Source: Archangium lansingense (lineage in GTDB: Bacteria > Myxococcota > Myxococcia > Myxococcales > Myxococcaceae). Taken from it: 64,000 nucleotides of DNA. Numbering within the stretch: position 1 is the stretch's first letter; every line of letters begins with the position of its first letter. The notes beneath the pieces are model-generated. The model saw only the letters and a list, made by a program, of their open reading frames with translations, did not search any database and was not told the DNA's origin. The position numbers and the translations under genes were made by a program. Of this stretch, positions 42,831-52,139 are shown piece after piece. Location of the stretch: NCBI RefSeq assembly GCF_026626635.1, contig NZ_JAPNKA010000001.1, forward strand, positions 13,580,001 through 13,644,000, given 5' to 3'.

Positions 42831-43343
42831 ATGAGCCAGGAGAGACGAAGCCGACGCGGGGTGCTGCTGCTCCTGCCACTGTTGTTACTCGGGGGAGCCG
42901 TAGCGGCTGGAGACCCGGAGCCCAGGCCTTCACACGAGGAGGGCACGAAGGTGTACGCCGTCCAGAAGACAGACGAGGAGTGGAAGCAACAGCTCACGCC
43001 CGAGCAGTACAACGTATTGCGCAAGCAGGGCACGGAGCGGGCCTTCACAGGGAAATATTGGGACCTGAAGGCCGCGGGCACCTACCACTGCGCCGCGTGT
43101 GGCCAGCCGCTGTTCAGCTCGGAGACCAAGTTCGATTCGGGCACGGGCTGGCCGAGCTTCTGGCAGCCCATTACCCCAGGCGCCGTGGACACCCACGAGG
43201 ACAAGGGCTGGTTCATGGTGCGCACCGAGGTGGTGTGCAGCCGCTGCGGCTCGCACCTCGGGCACGTGTTCGATGACGGCCCGCCACCCACGGGGCTGCG
43301 CTACTGCATGAACTCGGTGGCCCTCGACTTCCGGCCGAAGTGA
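42831..43343 (+). CDS. msrB: Peptide-methionine (R)-S-oxide reductase, exported
   Basis: 170 residues from the ATG at 42831 (no good SD). N-terminal signal peptide ([18 protein letters not shown]) predicts export. MsrB domain at ~45-169: Zn-binding Cys87/Cys90 (CAACGQ) and Cys136/Cys139 (CSRCGS), the [10 protein letters not shown] loop, GHVFDDGP, and the catalytic Cys159 in RYCMNSVAL. It reduces methionine-R-sulfoxide in envelope proteins. No MsrA partner is nearby. Confidence 0.93.
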   Translation: MSQERRSRRGVLLLLPLLLLGGAVAAGDPEPRPSHEEGTKVYAVQKTDEEWKQQLTPEQYNVLRKQGTERAFTGKYWDLKAAGTYHCAACGQPLFSSETKFDSGTGWPSFWQPITPGAVDTHEDKGWFMVRTEVVCSRCGSHLGHVFDDGPPPTGLRYCMNSVALDFRPK

Positions 43344-43352
43344 GCCTGAGTC

Positions 43353-43955
43353 TCACCTGCCTCCGCACGGGCGGAACACCACGGTGAAGTTGTTGCTGGG
43401 CATGTCGATGACCCGGTCGAGCTCGAGCCCGTGCGCCCGGGCCTCCTGCGTGACGGCACCCAGCTCGCGCACGCCCCAGGCCGGATTCCGCTCGCGCAGC
43501 GAGGCATCGAAGGCGAGGTTGCTCGGCGCGGTGGGCCGGCCCTCGATGAAATACGCCCCATAGAGGATGAGAGGCCCTCCTGGGGGCAGCACCCGGGCGG
43601 CGCCACGCATCAATCCCTGACACGCCTCCCACGGGGAGATGTGGACCATGTTGATGCACACGATGGCGTCCGTGGACTCCACTGGCCAGATGGAGGAACT
43701 GGCATCCAGCGAGAGCGGGGAGCGCACATTGGGCAGAGCCTCCTCCTGGCGCCACGCCTCGATGCTCTGATGCGCGTCGGGGTCGGCGTCGGTGGGCTGC
43801 CACGTGAGCTCGGGAAAGGCGCGGGCGAAGAAGACAGCGTGCTGACCGGTGCCGCTGGCCACCTCGAGCACGTTTCCTCGCGAGGGCAACAGCTCGCGGA
43901 GGACGGGAAGAAGAGGCTCGCGGTTGCGTTCGGCGGACGGGGCGTGGCGTTTCAT
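43353..43955 (-). CDS. DUF938 family SAM-dependent methyltransferase-like protein
   Basis: 200 residues from the ATG at 43955. Family pattern: start with [18 protein letters not shown]-binding motif [35 protein letters not shown] and [18 protein letters not shown]. It is convergent with msrB, with only nine bases between the stops. Substrate unknown. Confidence 0.88.
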   Translation of the reverse strand: MKRHAPSAERNREPLLPVLRELLPSRGNVLEVASGTGQHAVFFARAFPELTWQPTDADPDAHQSIEAWRQEEALPNVRSPLSLDASSSIWPVESTDAIVCINMVHISPWEACQGLMRGAARVLPPGGPLILYGAYFIEGRPTAPSNLAFDASLRERNPAWGVRELGAVTQEARAHGLELDRVIDMPSNNFTVVFRPCGGR

Positions 43956-43969
43956 GGGTTTCGCATGCT

Positions 43970-44003
43970 CCCTCTCCCTCTGGGAGAGGGCGGGGGGTGA
44001 GGG
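43970..44003. repeat. Second copy of the CCCTCTCCC hairpin repeat
   Basis: CCCTCTCCC-TCT-GGGAGAGGG followed by CGGGGGGTGAGGG, the reverse orientation of the unit at 35071-35101. It lies in the divergent gap between the DUF938 gene and the MscS gene, so here it cannot serve as an ordinary terminator for either; it is probably a dispersed REP-like element. Confidence 0.6.
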
Positions 44004-44058
44004 TATACGGCTCGTGTTCATCCCGTGAAGTGAGACTCCGCGTGCCTTGACCCTCCGA

Positions 44059-45549
44059 GTGACGGGGGAGCAGGCTCGCGGGGTGCTGCCCTTCCTGCAG
44101 AGCCATCTGTCGCTGATCATGGGAGTCCTCCTCACGCTGCTGGTGGTGGGCGTGCGGGCGGCGAGCTCGGATGCGCAGTTCCGCAAGGAGCTGGGCGGAG
44201 CGCTGGGCTTCCTGATGACGTTCCTGGCGCTGCGCGTGGTGGACAGTCAGTTCGGTGAGCTGCTGCACTCGAAGCTGCTGCCGCTGCTGCACGTGGCGTG
44301 GATGCTCACCTTCGCCTTTGGCTCCATCCGGGCGGCGATGTCGCTGGGCGTGCTGACGCTGACGCGCCTGGGGATCCGGACCCCGCCCCAGAAGATCCTC
44401 CGGGACGTGGTGGAGATCTCTCTCTACATCATCGCGGTTGTTCCCATCCTGCGGGCGGAGCTGGCCATCGATCTGACGAGCCTGCTGGCCACGTCGGCGA
44501 TCGTCTCGGTGGTGCTGGGTCTCGCGATGCAGGACACGCTGGGCAACCTGTTCGCGGGACTGTCGTTGCAGCTCGAGCGCCCCTACCAGGTGGGCGACTG
44601 GGTGACCATCAAGGAGATTACCGGGCGAGTGGTGCAGGTGGCGTGGCGGGCCACGCGGCTGGAGACGTCGCGCAAGGAGATCATCACCCTGCCCAACAAC
44701 GTCTGCTCCAAGGAGGCGGTGAAGAACTACTCGCGGGGCGGGCAGCCGGTGGGGGTGGACCTGTCCTTCCATGGCCCGTACGACCGAGCGCCCAACGAGG
44801 TGAAGGAGGCGGTGCTGGAGGTGCTGGAGCAGGTGCCGCTGGTGCTGAGCGTGCCGCCGCCGATGTGCCGCACGTTGGGCTTCGAGGAGCTCGGTATCCG
44901 CTACCAGGTGCGCTACTACGTGGAGGACTACTCGCAGGCGGACGGGGTGTCGGCGGAGTTCTACACGCGCATCTGGTACCGCTTCCGGCGCGAGGGCCTC
45001 GAGCTGCCCGCGCAGCGCAAGCTGAACATGGCGATGGGCGCGCCGGGGGCCGAGTTCTCCGCGGAGCTGGTCGCCGACATGCTGCGGCGGGTGGATCTCT
45101 TCAAGGTGCTGCAGGAGGAGGAGCGGACGCGGCTGCGGCAGGAGATGGTGCCTCGGCGCTTTGCCCGCGGCGAGCGCGTCATCGAGCAGGGCGAGAAGGG
45201 CAACACCTTCTACCTGGTGGGCCGGGGAGAGCTGAGCGTGCGCACGGGTGGGATGGAGGTGTCTCGGCTGTCGCGGGGCAACTACTTCGGGGAGATGTCG
45301 CTGCTGACGGGCGAGCCGCGCACGGCCACGGTGGTAGCGCTCACGGACGTGGTGCTGCTGGAGCTGGGCCGGCCGGCGTTCGCCCGCCTCTTCGAGGAGC
45401 ACCCCGAGCTGGCGCCGAAGCTGTCGGGGATGCTGGCGCACCGGCGCATGCAACTCGACGCGGCGATGACGGCCTCGGGCGAGAGGCTGCCCATCACGGA
45501 GGAGGTGGACATCCTCGGCCGGCTGAAGAACATCTTCCGGCTGAGCTGA
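44059..45549 (+). CDS. MscS-like channel with C-terminal cyclic-nucleotide-binding domain
   Basis: About 496 residues; start uncertain (GTG 44059, or TTG 44047), no SD visible. Several N-terminal hydrophobic helices, then the MscS pore-lining/beta region: LLATSAIVSVVLGLAMQDTLGNLFAG, LERPYQVGDWVTI and LPNNVCSKEAVKNYS. The last ~150 residues form a cNMP-binding fold (RGERVIEQGEKGNTFYLVGRGELSV, NYFGEMSLLTGEPRTATVVA) including the phosphate-binding GE-SL...RTA signature. This fits a nucleotide-gated or -modulated osmotic channel of the bCNG type. Confidence 0.88.
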   Translation: MTGEQARGVLPFLQSHLSLIMGVLLTLLVVGVRAASSDAQFRKELGGALGFLMTFLALRVVDSQFGELLHSKLLPLLHVAWMLTFAFGSIRAAMSLGVLTLTRLGIRTPPQKILRDVVEISLYIIAVVPILRAELAIDLTSLLATSAIVSVVLGLAMQDTLGNLFAGLSLQLERPYQVGDWVTIKEITGRVVQVAWRATRLETSRKEIITLPNNVCSKEAVKNYSRGGQPVGVDLSFHGPYDRAPNEVKEAVLEVLEQVPLVLSVPPPMCRTLGFEELGIRYQVRYYVEDYSQADGVSAEFYTRIWYRFRREGLELPAQRKLNMAMGAPGAEFSAELVADMLRRVDLFKVLQEEERTRLRQEMVPRRFARGERVIEQGEKGNTFYLVGRGELSVRTGGMEVSRLSRGNYFGEMSLLTGEPRTATVVALTDVVLLELGRPAFARLFEEHPELAPKLSGMLAHRRMQLDAAMTASGERLPITEEVDILGRLKNIFRLS

Positions 45550-45642
45550 GCCCGGAAACGAGAAGGGTGGAGACATGGAGCCCCCCAGCCCCATGTCCCC
45601 ACCCCGGTACCTCGTTATCGGGAGCGACTCCTACTCCAAGAG

Positions 45643-46338
45643 CTACTCGTACTGCACCTGAGAACCGCCCGAGCTGTTCACCTGTATGCTCGCGGGCTTC
45701 TTGGACGACTTCACCGTTGAGCCACCGGACAGTGCGCCCTGGATGCTGCGCTCGGGGGAGGCCTCGACGCGGGTACCGCCGCTAGCCGCCACGTGGAGCG
45801 ACTCGGTCTGCACCTTGCCGGCCTCGATGATCGAGCCACCGCTGCCGGTGACCTTCAGCTCATTCGCACGGCCCTCGAGCGACAGCTCAGCGCCACCGCT
45901 GGCCGCCACCTCGAGCTTCTGCGAGTCCACCTTGGTGAGGTCCACCTCGGAGCCGCCGCTGGCCGCCACCTCGAAGGTGTCCACCCGGGTGGCCTCGGCG
46001 TCCACGTCGGAGCCACCGCTGGCCGCCACGCTCTCCACGCGCGGGTTGGTGACGTACAGCCGCACGTTCTTGAGCCCCTTGTTGAAGAACCCCGAGCTCT
46101 TCTCCACCTGCGTCGTCAGCACGCCGTCCTTCACCTCGAGCTTCACCCGGGCCAGGTCGTCCTTGTTGCCCTCCAGACGCACCGACTTGGGGCCCGGCTT
46201 CACCTCGGCGCGGATGCCATGGCTCACCGCCACACCGCGGAAGTCGGGGACGTCGATCGTGTTGCCCTTGGCGTCCTGCGCGAGGACGGGAGCGGACACC
46301 AGGAGGGCGGCGGGGAGGAGCAGGGAGCGCAGCTGCAT
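45643..46338 (-). CDS. DUF2807 head-GIN-type secreted adhesin-like protein
   Basis: 231 residues with signal peptide LRSLLLPAALLVSAPVLAQ; AGAGGT before the ATG. From residue ~105 there are seven short repeats with the motif AASGGS spaced ~19-20 residues, giving a right-handed beta-helix typical of DUF2807 (putative auto-transporter adhesin, head GIN domain). Probably exported; it stands between convergent and co-directional neighbours without an operon. Confidence 0.85.
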   Translation of the reverse strand: MQLRSLLLPAALLVSAPVLAQDAKGNTIDVPDFRGVAVSHGIRAEVKPGPKSVRLEGNKDDLARVKLEVKDGVLTTQVEKSSGFFNKGLKNVRLYVTNPRVESVAASGGSDVDAEATRVDTFEVAASGGSEVDLTKVDSQKLEVAASGGAELSLEGRANELKVTGSGGSIIEAGKVQTESLHVAASGGTRVEASPERSIQGALSGGSTVKSSKKPASIQVNSSGGSQVQYE

Positions 46339-46434
46339 GGCGGCATACCTCTGAGAAAAGGGGACGCGCGGAGCCTCGAGTCCTTCAGGGTACGCACCGC
46401 CGCACGCGCCATTGCACGCGGGCCGCCCGGCTGC

Positions 46435-49400
46435 TCACTCCCGGGCGAGCTTGTCGAGCGCCGTGCGGATGGAGGTGACCTCGCCCGCCTTGATCTCCAC
46501 CTGGAGTTTCAGGGGTTTGGTGTTGGGGGCCACCAGGCGCAGGGTGTGCTTGCCCGGGGCGAAGGACATCCGGAAGAGGGGCGTCTCGCCCACCAGGCGG
46601 CTGCCCAGGTACACCTTGGCGTAAGGCTCGGTGACGAGCGTCAGGGAGCCCTTCTCGCCCGAGGGCTCGGCCGCGCCCGCCCGCTCGCGCTCCAAGGCCT
46701 GCCAGGCCCGGTCTGCTTCGTCGGCGGTCGTCACTTGCTCGGGCGAGCTCTCCACGCTGGAGGCGGTGGGGGTGCGCTGGGTGCGGCGCGAGGGCGCCAC
46801 CTTGCCGCGCTTCGCCGGCTGTGCGGACTCCGAGGCCTTGGCCTGGGGTGCCTCGTCCTGGGGCTCTTCGTCCTGGGAGGCCTCGGTCGGCTCTCCACCC
46901 GTGGGGAGGGCCTCGGTCTTCGCCTCGGGCGAGCCCGCACCGGCGGCAGTGGCCACCTCCGTGGGCGAGGGCGTCAGGCCGGTATTCGGGGCGGTGGCTT
47001 CCGGTGTGGCGCTCGCGGAGGCAGCCTCTGGGGCAGCCGCTTCGGGCGTGGCAGCGGGCGTGGGGGCCCCTGCGGTCTCCCCCGAAGGGGCCTGAGCAGC
47101 CTGAGGTGCCGGCGTGGAGCCCTCGGTTCGAGGCTCGGTCGCTCTGGTGGCCTCGGGCGGGGGTGGGGGCGGGAACAGCCGTGAGGACAGCAGCCCTCCA
47201 TCGAGCCTCAACACGACGAGGGTGGCGAGCCCGCCCACGAGGAGCAGGAGGAGCAGCGCGGCCCACAGCACTCCCCGGCGCGAGGGCGCGGGCGAGGGAG
47301 TGCTGGAAGCGGTGAGCTCCTCCCCCTCGTCGTCCTTGGGCTTCACCGGGACGTGCCGGCGGGAGACGGGCTGCGGATGAGCGGGCGTGAGGTCCTCCTC
47401 GTCCGGCTCCTGGCTCCGGGGCTGTGCCGGGAGGGGCCGTGCGGGTGCGGCCGGTGATGCGAGGTAGGGGGCGGTGAGGAACTCCGGACCGTCCTCGTCC
47501 TCGGGCTCCACCGGAGGCGAGGAGGACGCGGAGGGCGGTACGAGGTAGGGAGCGGTGAGGAACTCCGGACCGTCCTCGTCCTCGGGCTCTGTCGGTACCG
47601 GCCGGGCCAGCGGTGCGCGCATGACGGGCACGGTGGGGCCCTCGGGCGACAGGGCGCGGGCGGAGGGCGCCGCGGGAGCGGGAGGCCCGGGAAGGAGCGG
47701 GGACGTAGAGCCGGTGGGCTGGGTGACGGCGTCCAGGTGCGACAGCGAGGGCCGACGGGCCGCACGCGTGGCGTCGTACCGGGGCACGGTCTCGTCCGAG
47801 GTGACGGGCTGCTCGCTGGTGGACGGAGTGCGCGGCGGCCGGATGATGGCCGTCTTCAGGCCCGGCTCCTTCGTCTCCTGGACGGCGGGGACGGCCTCGG
47901 AGCGGCTCAGGCTGCGCGCGCGGGCGGGCGAGCCGGCCCGGGTCTGCTCTGGCGTCGCGGTCCGGCCCTGCTCCGGGGGCGTGGGAGCCCGGACCGGACG
48001 GGGCGGCTCCACCAGGACGGGCAGGGAGGGCAGGGTCGAGGGGTCCACCGAGGCGCGAGCCGGGCCAGCCACCGGCGCCCGAGGCGGCTCCACCAGGACG
48101 GGGAGAGAGGGCAGGGTGGAGGGGTCCACCGAAGCGCGGGGAGGGCGGACGCGGGAGGTGGCCTGTGCCGAAGGAGGGAGGACACCCGTCTCCTCGGGCG
48201 GAGGCGGAGGCGTGGCCGGGAGCTGAGAGGCGGAGCTGGTCCGCTTCCCCACGGGGGACGAGACGGGAGGCTTCGCGACGACGGGGTAGGAGACGAGCTC
48301 CGTCTCCTCGGGCCGTGCGGGGCCGGGCGCTGGGAGGTGAGGCGCGGAGATGGTGGGCAGGCGCGGCGCCGTGGTGGAGCGCGCGGGCGTGGGGGTCGGA
48401 TTGCCCGGAGCGGCCACACCAGGCGGGGACGGCGGCGCGGGGGGCGGGGGAGGCGGAGTGCCGGAGGCCTCCTTGTCCGAGAAGAGCTGGGCGAGCTTCA
48501 CCACGCCCGTGCTGTCCACGGCGGCCCGGCCGCTGGCCAGGAGCTGACGCGTCTGCTCACGCCGCTCGGCGAAGAGGCGCCGCAGCAGCTCGCCACTCTT
48601 CTCGGGCAGCCAGATGAGCGGGCCCACCGCGCGCTCCAGCTCGCGGGCGAACTCGAGCGTGGTCGCGTACCGGTCCTCGCGCTTGCGCGCCAGCGCCTTG
48701 AGCACGATGGCGTCCAGCTCGGGAGGAATGGCCTTGTTGGTGCGCGAGGGCTCGGGGATGGGGCCCTTGAGCACCGCGTTCACCACCGCCATGGGCGCCT
48801 TGCCCGGGAAGAGCCGCATGCCGGTGAGGCACTCGTGCAGCACCACGCCCAGGCTGAACAAGTCACTGCGGGTATCCAGCGGCTGGCCGAGGATCTGCTC
48901 CGGCGACATGTACCCGCTGGTGCCCTTCACCATGCCGGCGGCGGTGCGGCTCGCGCCCGTGAGGCTCTTGGCGATGCCGAAGTCCAGCAGCTTGGTGACG
49001 CCCTCGTACGTCACCATGATGTTCTTCTCGGCCACGTCGCGGTGGATGACGGGCGAGGACTGGCCGAGCGCATCCGTGAAGGTATGCGCGTAGTGCAGCG
49101 CCAGCGCGGTGTCGCGCACCGCGGCCAGCCCGAAGCCCACGGGCATGGGCTCGTTGACGGCGCGGCAGGCGCGGGCCACCTCAATCAGCGTGGCCCCCGG
49201 GACGAACTCCATGGCGAGGAAGAGCTCGTCGTCGTCCACGTCCAGGTCGAACACCTGGGCGATGTGCGGGTGGTTGAAGGCCGCGGTGACCTTGGCCTCG
49301 TCCAGGAACATCTGGACGAACTCCTCCTGGTCGTGGATGTCCGGGAGGATCTTCTTGAGCACCACGGGCTTGTGGAAGCCGGCCAGGCCCCGCTTGGTGG

Positions 49401-49512
49401 CGAGGAATATCTCCGCCATCCCACCGGTGCTGAGGCGGCAGAGCACCTCGTAGTTGCCCATCTGCCGGCCGCGCACATCACCCGGCGCGAAGGGGAGCTT
49501 CGACCCAGCCAT
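46435..49512 (-). CDS. Large Ser/Thr protein kinase with Pro-rich linker and PEGA domain
   Basis: 1025 residues. Kinase domain ~20-290: CRLSTGGMAEIFLATKRG, VVLKKILPD, VIHRDVAEKNIMV, LLDFGIAKS, GTSGYMSPEQI. It is followed by ~450 residues of Pro/Ala-rich linker with two tandem duplications: VDPSTLPSLPVLVEPPR (twice, ~48000-48140) and EPEDEDGPEFLTAPYL (twice, ~47480-47590). One membrane helix (GVLWAALLLLLLVGGLATLVV), then an Ala/Pro/Glu-rich periplasmic stretch and a C-terminal PEGA domain (VTEPYAKVYLGSRLVGETPL). The acidic linker repeats look like docking or phospho-acceptor sites (inference). Confidence 0.88.
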   Translation of the reverse strand: MAGSKLPFAPGDVRGRQMGNYEVLCRLSTGGMAEIFLATKRGLAGFHKPVVLKKILPDIHDQEEFVQMFLDEAKVTAAFNHPHIAQVFDLDVDDDELFLAMEFVPGATLIEVARACRAVNEPMPVGFGLAAVRDTALALHYAHTFTDALGQSSPVIHRDVAEKNIMVTYEGVTKLLDFGIAKSLTGASRTAAGMVKGTSGYMSPEQILGQPLDTRSDLFSLGVVLHECLTGMRLFPGKAPMAVVNAVLKGPIPEPSRTNKAIPPELDAIVLKALARKREDRYATTLEFARELERAVGPLIWLPEKSGELLRRLFAERREQTRQLLASGRAAVDSTGVVKLAQLFSDKEASGTPPPPPPAPPSPPGVAAPGNPTPTPARSTTAPRLPTISAPHLPAPGPARPEETELVSYPVVAKPPVSSPVGKRTSSASQLPATPPPPPEETGVLPPSAQATSRVRPPRASVDPSTLPSLPVLVEPPRAPVAGPARASVDPSTLPSLPVLVEPPRPVRAPTPPEQGRTATPEQTRAGSPARARSLSRSEAVPAVQETKEPGLKTAIIRPPRTPSTSEQPVTSDETVPRYDATRAARRPSLSHLDAVTQPTGSTSPLLPGPPAPAAPSARALSPEGPTVPVMRAPLARPVPTEPEDEDGPEFLTAPYLVPPSASSSPPVEPEDEDGPEFLTAPYLASPAAPARPLPAQPRSQEPDEEDLTPAHPQPVSRRHVPVKPKDDEGEELTASSTPSPAPSRRGVLWAALLLLLLVGGLATLVVLRLDGGLLSSRLFPPPPPPEATRATEPRTEGSTPAPQAAQAPSGETAGAPTPAATPEAAAPEAASASATPEATAPNTGLTPSPTEVATAAGAGSPEAKTEALPTGGEPTEASQDEEPQDEAPQAKASESAQPAKRGKVAPSRRTQRTPTASSVESSPEQVTTADEADRAWQALERERAGAAEPSGEKGSLTLVTEPYAKVYLGSRLVGETPLFRMSFAPGKHTLRLVAPNTKPLKLQVEIKAGEVTSIRTALDKLARE

Positions 49513-49975
49513 TCGAGAAAACCAAGCTTATAGGACTCGTGGCCTCAACGTGAAAGCCGCCAGCGTGATTTTCGCGTGAGAGCGCAATGACAGCGGATTC
49601 CACCCACATCTCCGCCCCTCCCGAGTCGCTGCATCAGGCGCACCGCGAGCCAGAGCCGTGAGGCCTGCTGATACCCGCTCTTGAGAATTAAAAGAAAACT
49701 TCAAGAGGCACGGAATGCCTCTGCCCTGGGGGCGGGGAGCGGTTTGTGCAATTCCTACCGGTAGTGCGAGGGGGGTGTTCACTGTCCAGCGCGTCACAGA
49801 GGCGGGGTTGGTCCGCAACGCTTCCTTGGATCCGACCCCGGAGTGCCGCTGCAAGCCCCGAGGCGTGTGTCCACATTGGCGGAACCGAAATTCCATCCAG
49901 GTGGCCGGTACAACGGTGGGGCAAAAAACTTTCAGTGTTCACGTAAAGCGGCTCTCCAGGACAAACGGAGTTCCC
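49513..49975. other. Gap between kinase and PilZ-like gene
   Basis: 463 bases, divergent promoters expected at both ends. AT-rich stretch at 49683-49700 (GAATTAAAAGAAAACTTC) followed by a 7-bp hairpin AGAGGCA-CGGAA-TGCCTCT (49703-49721). No open frame with a ribosome binding site and no RNA gene is recognised. Confidence 0.4.
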
Positions 49976-52039
49976 ATGGCGACGGAGAAGGCGGACCGCG
50001 TGCGAACGCGAGAGAGCGGCCTGGGTTACCGAATGGGACCGGGGCTGGCGGAGGTGGCGGAGGTGGAAGGGGAGCTGCACTCGGCGGGGAGGGTGGTGCA
50101 GCTGTCGCCGGAGAACCTGACGTTGAGCCTGACGAGTCCCACGGGGTTGAGGCCCGGGCAGAGGACGAACGTGGTGTTGGGGCAGGGGGGAGAGGCGAGG
50201 CTGCTGAAGGCGGAGGTGACGAATGTGTACGTGCCGGGGCCGGAGGAGCAGCCGGAGCTGAGCCTGCGCTTCGTGGCGCCACCGTTGGACCAGGGCCGGC
50301 ACATCGTGACGATGCTGGAGGGCTGGAGGGACCGAGGCCAGCTCGAGGCGCCGAGCAGCCACCCCATCTGGAAGGAGCGGATTACGAGGGTGGACCGGAT
50401 CGGCCGCATCTTCGAGGCGCTGACGGCGAGACGGTGCCGGGGCATGGCGAGAGCGGCGGGTGGGGACGTGGAGTTGGAGGCGGCGCTCTACGACAAGTAC
50501 GACGGGCGGGTGTCGTGGGACGTGAGGGGGATGCTGCCGGCGGTGCCCTTCACGCTGGAAGTGTTTGGCTTCAGCTCGGTGCTGTACTTCCGGGTGGAGC
50601 AGGCGGTGTACGAGGACGGGCTGTGGGGAGTGCCGCTGCCGCGCGAGGTGGTGCGCTACCGGCACCGCAAGCTGAGGCGGGCGCCTGCGGGCGGGGGGTG
50701 CACGGCGCGCTTTGGCCATCCGTTGTGGCCGCAGGTGAGGGTGGAGCGGGAGCTGACGGACATCTCGTACGAGGGCCTGTCGTTCGCGACGCAGCCAGGG
50801 GAGGACTTGCTGTACCCGGGGCTGGTGCTGCCGGAGCTGGAGGTAGGGCTGCCGGGGAAGGAGCCGGTGAGGCTGCGAGCGGAGGTGCGCAACATCACGG
50901 GCACGGCGCTGGGGAGACGGTGCGGGATGAAGGTGGAGCCGGTGGGAGAGCGGGAGCTGGCGCGCTGGAGACAGCTGGTGGAGGAGCAGAGCCATCCGAA
51001 CACGCGGGTGGCGGGGGATTGGAACCGGGGGACGTGGGAGCTGTTCGAGCGCTCGGGGTACTTCCGGCTGTCGGGGAAGAGCCCTGGGGACTTCGAGCGG
51101 CTGCAGGCGGAGTACCGGGAGGCGCACGAGCGGCTGGAGGGGTACCGGAGGCTGGGGTACCGGGTGGTGAGGCCGATGCCGGGGGGCGAGGCGGTGGAGG
51201 CGAGCCTGTCGTGGCTGAAGCCCTACTCGGGGAGCTGGCTGGCGCACCAGCTGGCGAGGTATCAGCCGCGCAACGAGAAGCTGAGGAGCACGGCGCGCGA
51301 GGCGTTGCGGGACGTGTATTTGAGAGGCTTTGAGCCGGCGCAGACGGACCCGGAGGTGAAGTGGTTCCTGGCGTACTGCGAGGCGAACGTGAGGTGGGTG
51401 AGGTTCACGGCGTTCGACTTCGCGGAGTGGTACCAGCACACGGGGCAGGCGTGCATGGTGCCGTTCCGGTTCATGGAGGCGGACGCGAGGCGGGAGTGGG
51501 AGATGCCGGAGGGCTTCAGCGTGGGGGCGCCGACGGAGGAGGAGAAGACGGCGCTCTTCGAGAGGCTGAAGGAGACGAGGCCGGAGGCGTACCGGGAGGC
51601 CTTGGACCTGGTGCCGGAGCGATTCAGCCTGGAGGCGCTCAAAGCGAAGTGGGCGGAGGCGGGGCTGAAGCGGGAGAGGGACGTGCTGGTGGCGCGCAAG
51701 GGAGGGCGAGCGCTGGCGGTGGGGGTGCTGGAGACGGCGCATGCGGGCCTCAACCTGTTCCACGTGCTGGACGGGCTGCGAGTCATCTCCCTGGTGGATG
51801 AGGCGTCGCAGGAGGGGCAGGAGGCGATGCTGGCGCTGCTGGCGGGGGCGGCGGAGTGGTACCGGGCGCGAGGGCTGAACGTCTTCGTGCACTACGTGGA
51901 GACGGAGCACACGGCGTACACGGAGAAGGCGAAGCTGGTGGACCTGGGAGAGGGACGAATCTGGATCCTCTCGGCGCAACTCCTGCCAGACTTCATCGAG
52001 CACCTGTGCGAGGCGACGACGCCGAGGGGAGACCTCTGA
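49976..52039 (+). CDS. PilZ-like domain protein, multi-domain
   Basis: 687 residues from the ATG at 49976 (GGAG 6 bases upstream); a longer upstream frame was rejected for lack of an SD. A PilZ-type c-di-GMP-binding pattern is visible around residues ~240-270 (RVERELTDISYEGLSF, the D/N-x-S-x-x-G box after a basic stretch), with a similar N-terminal half near VVQLSPENLTLSL. The C-terminal ~250 residues (VRWVRFTAFDFAEWYQH, ERDVLVARKGGRALAVGV) resemble an acyl- or acetyl-transferase-like fold. Codon use here is strongly G-ended. Function: likely c-di-GMP-linked surface or motility control (inference). Confidence 0.55.
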   Translation: MATEKADRVRTRESGLGYRMGPGLAEVAEVEGELHSAGRVVQLSPENLTLSLTSPTGLRPGQRTNVVLGQGGEARLLKAEVTNVYVPGPEEQPELSLRFVAPPLDQGRHIVTMLEGWRDRGQLEAPSSHPIWKERITRVDRIGRIFEALTARRCRGMARAAGGDVELEAALYDKYDGRVSWDVRGMLPAVPFTLEVFGFSSVLYFRVEQAVYEDGLWGVPLPREVVRYRHRKLRRAPAGGGCTARFGHPLWPQVRVERELTDISYEGLSFATQPGEDLLYPGLVLPELEVGLPGKEPVRLRAEVRNITGTALGRRCGMKVEPVGERELARWRQLVEEQSHPNTRVAGDWNRGTWELFERSGYFRLSGKSPGDFERLQAEYREAHERLEGYRRLGYRVVRPMPGGEAVEASLSWLKPYSGSWLAHQLARYQPRNEKLRSTAREALRDVYLRGFEPAQTDPEVKWFLAYCEANVRWVRFTAFDFAEWYQHTGQACMVPFRFMEADARREWEMPEGFSVGAPTEEEKTALFERLKETRPEAYREALDLVPERFSLEALKAKWAEAGLKRERDVLVARKGGRALAVGVLETAHAGLNLFHVLDGLRVISLVDEASQEGQEAMLALLAGAAEWYRARGLNVFVHYVETEHTAYTEKAKLVDLGEGRIWILSAQLLPDFIEHLCEATTPRGDL

Positions 52040-52139
52040 CGCGGCGCGTGCTGTGACCACCGGGACATGACGGAATCACCTTCCATCATCTAACCTTCGA
52101 CCTTCGTGCGGTCATGAGGGCCGAAGGAGATGGCACGTC

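Noticed and set aside
47737-49533. 598-codon plus-strand frame opposite the PEGA kinase
   Set aside because: Antisense to the conserved kinase motifs; low-complexity Gly/Arg text.
49690-49725. Sigma-54 promoter at AGGCACGGAATGCC
   Set aside because: GG-to-GC spacing is too short (8 instead of 10 bases); better explained as a small hairpin.
49688-52060. 790-codon minus-strand frame opposite the PilZ-like gene
   Set aside because: Composition is Arg/Pro/His-rich shadow; the plus-strand gene has an SD and PilZ-like motif.
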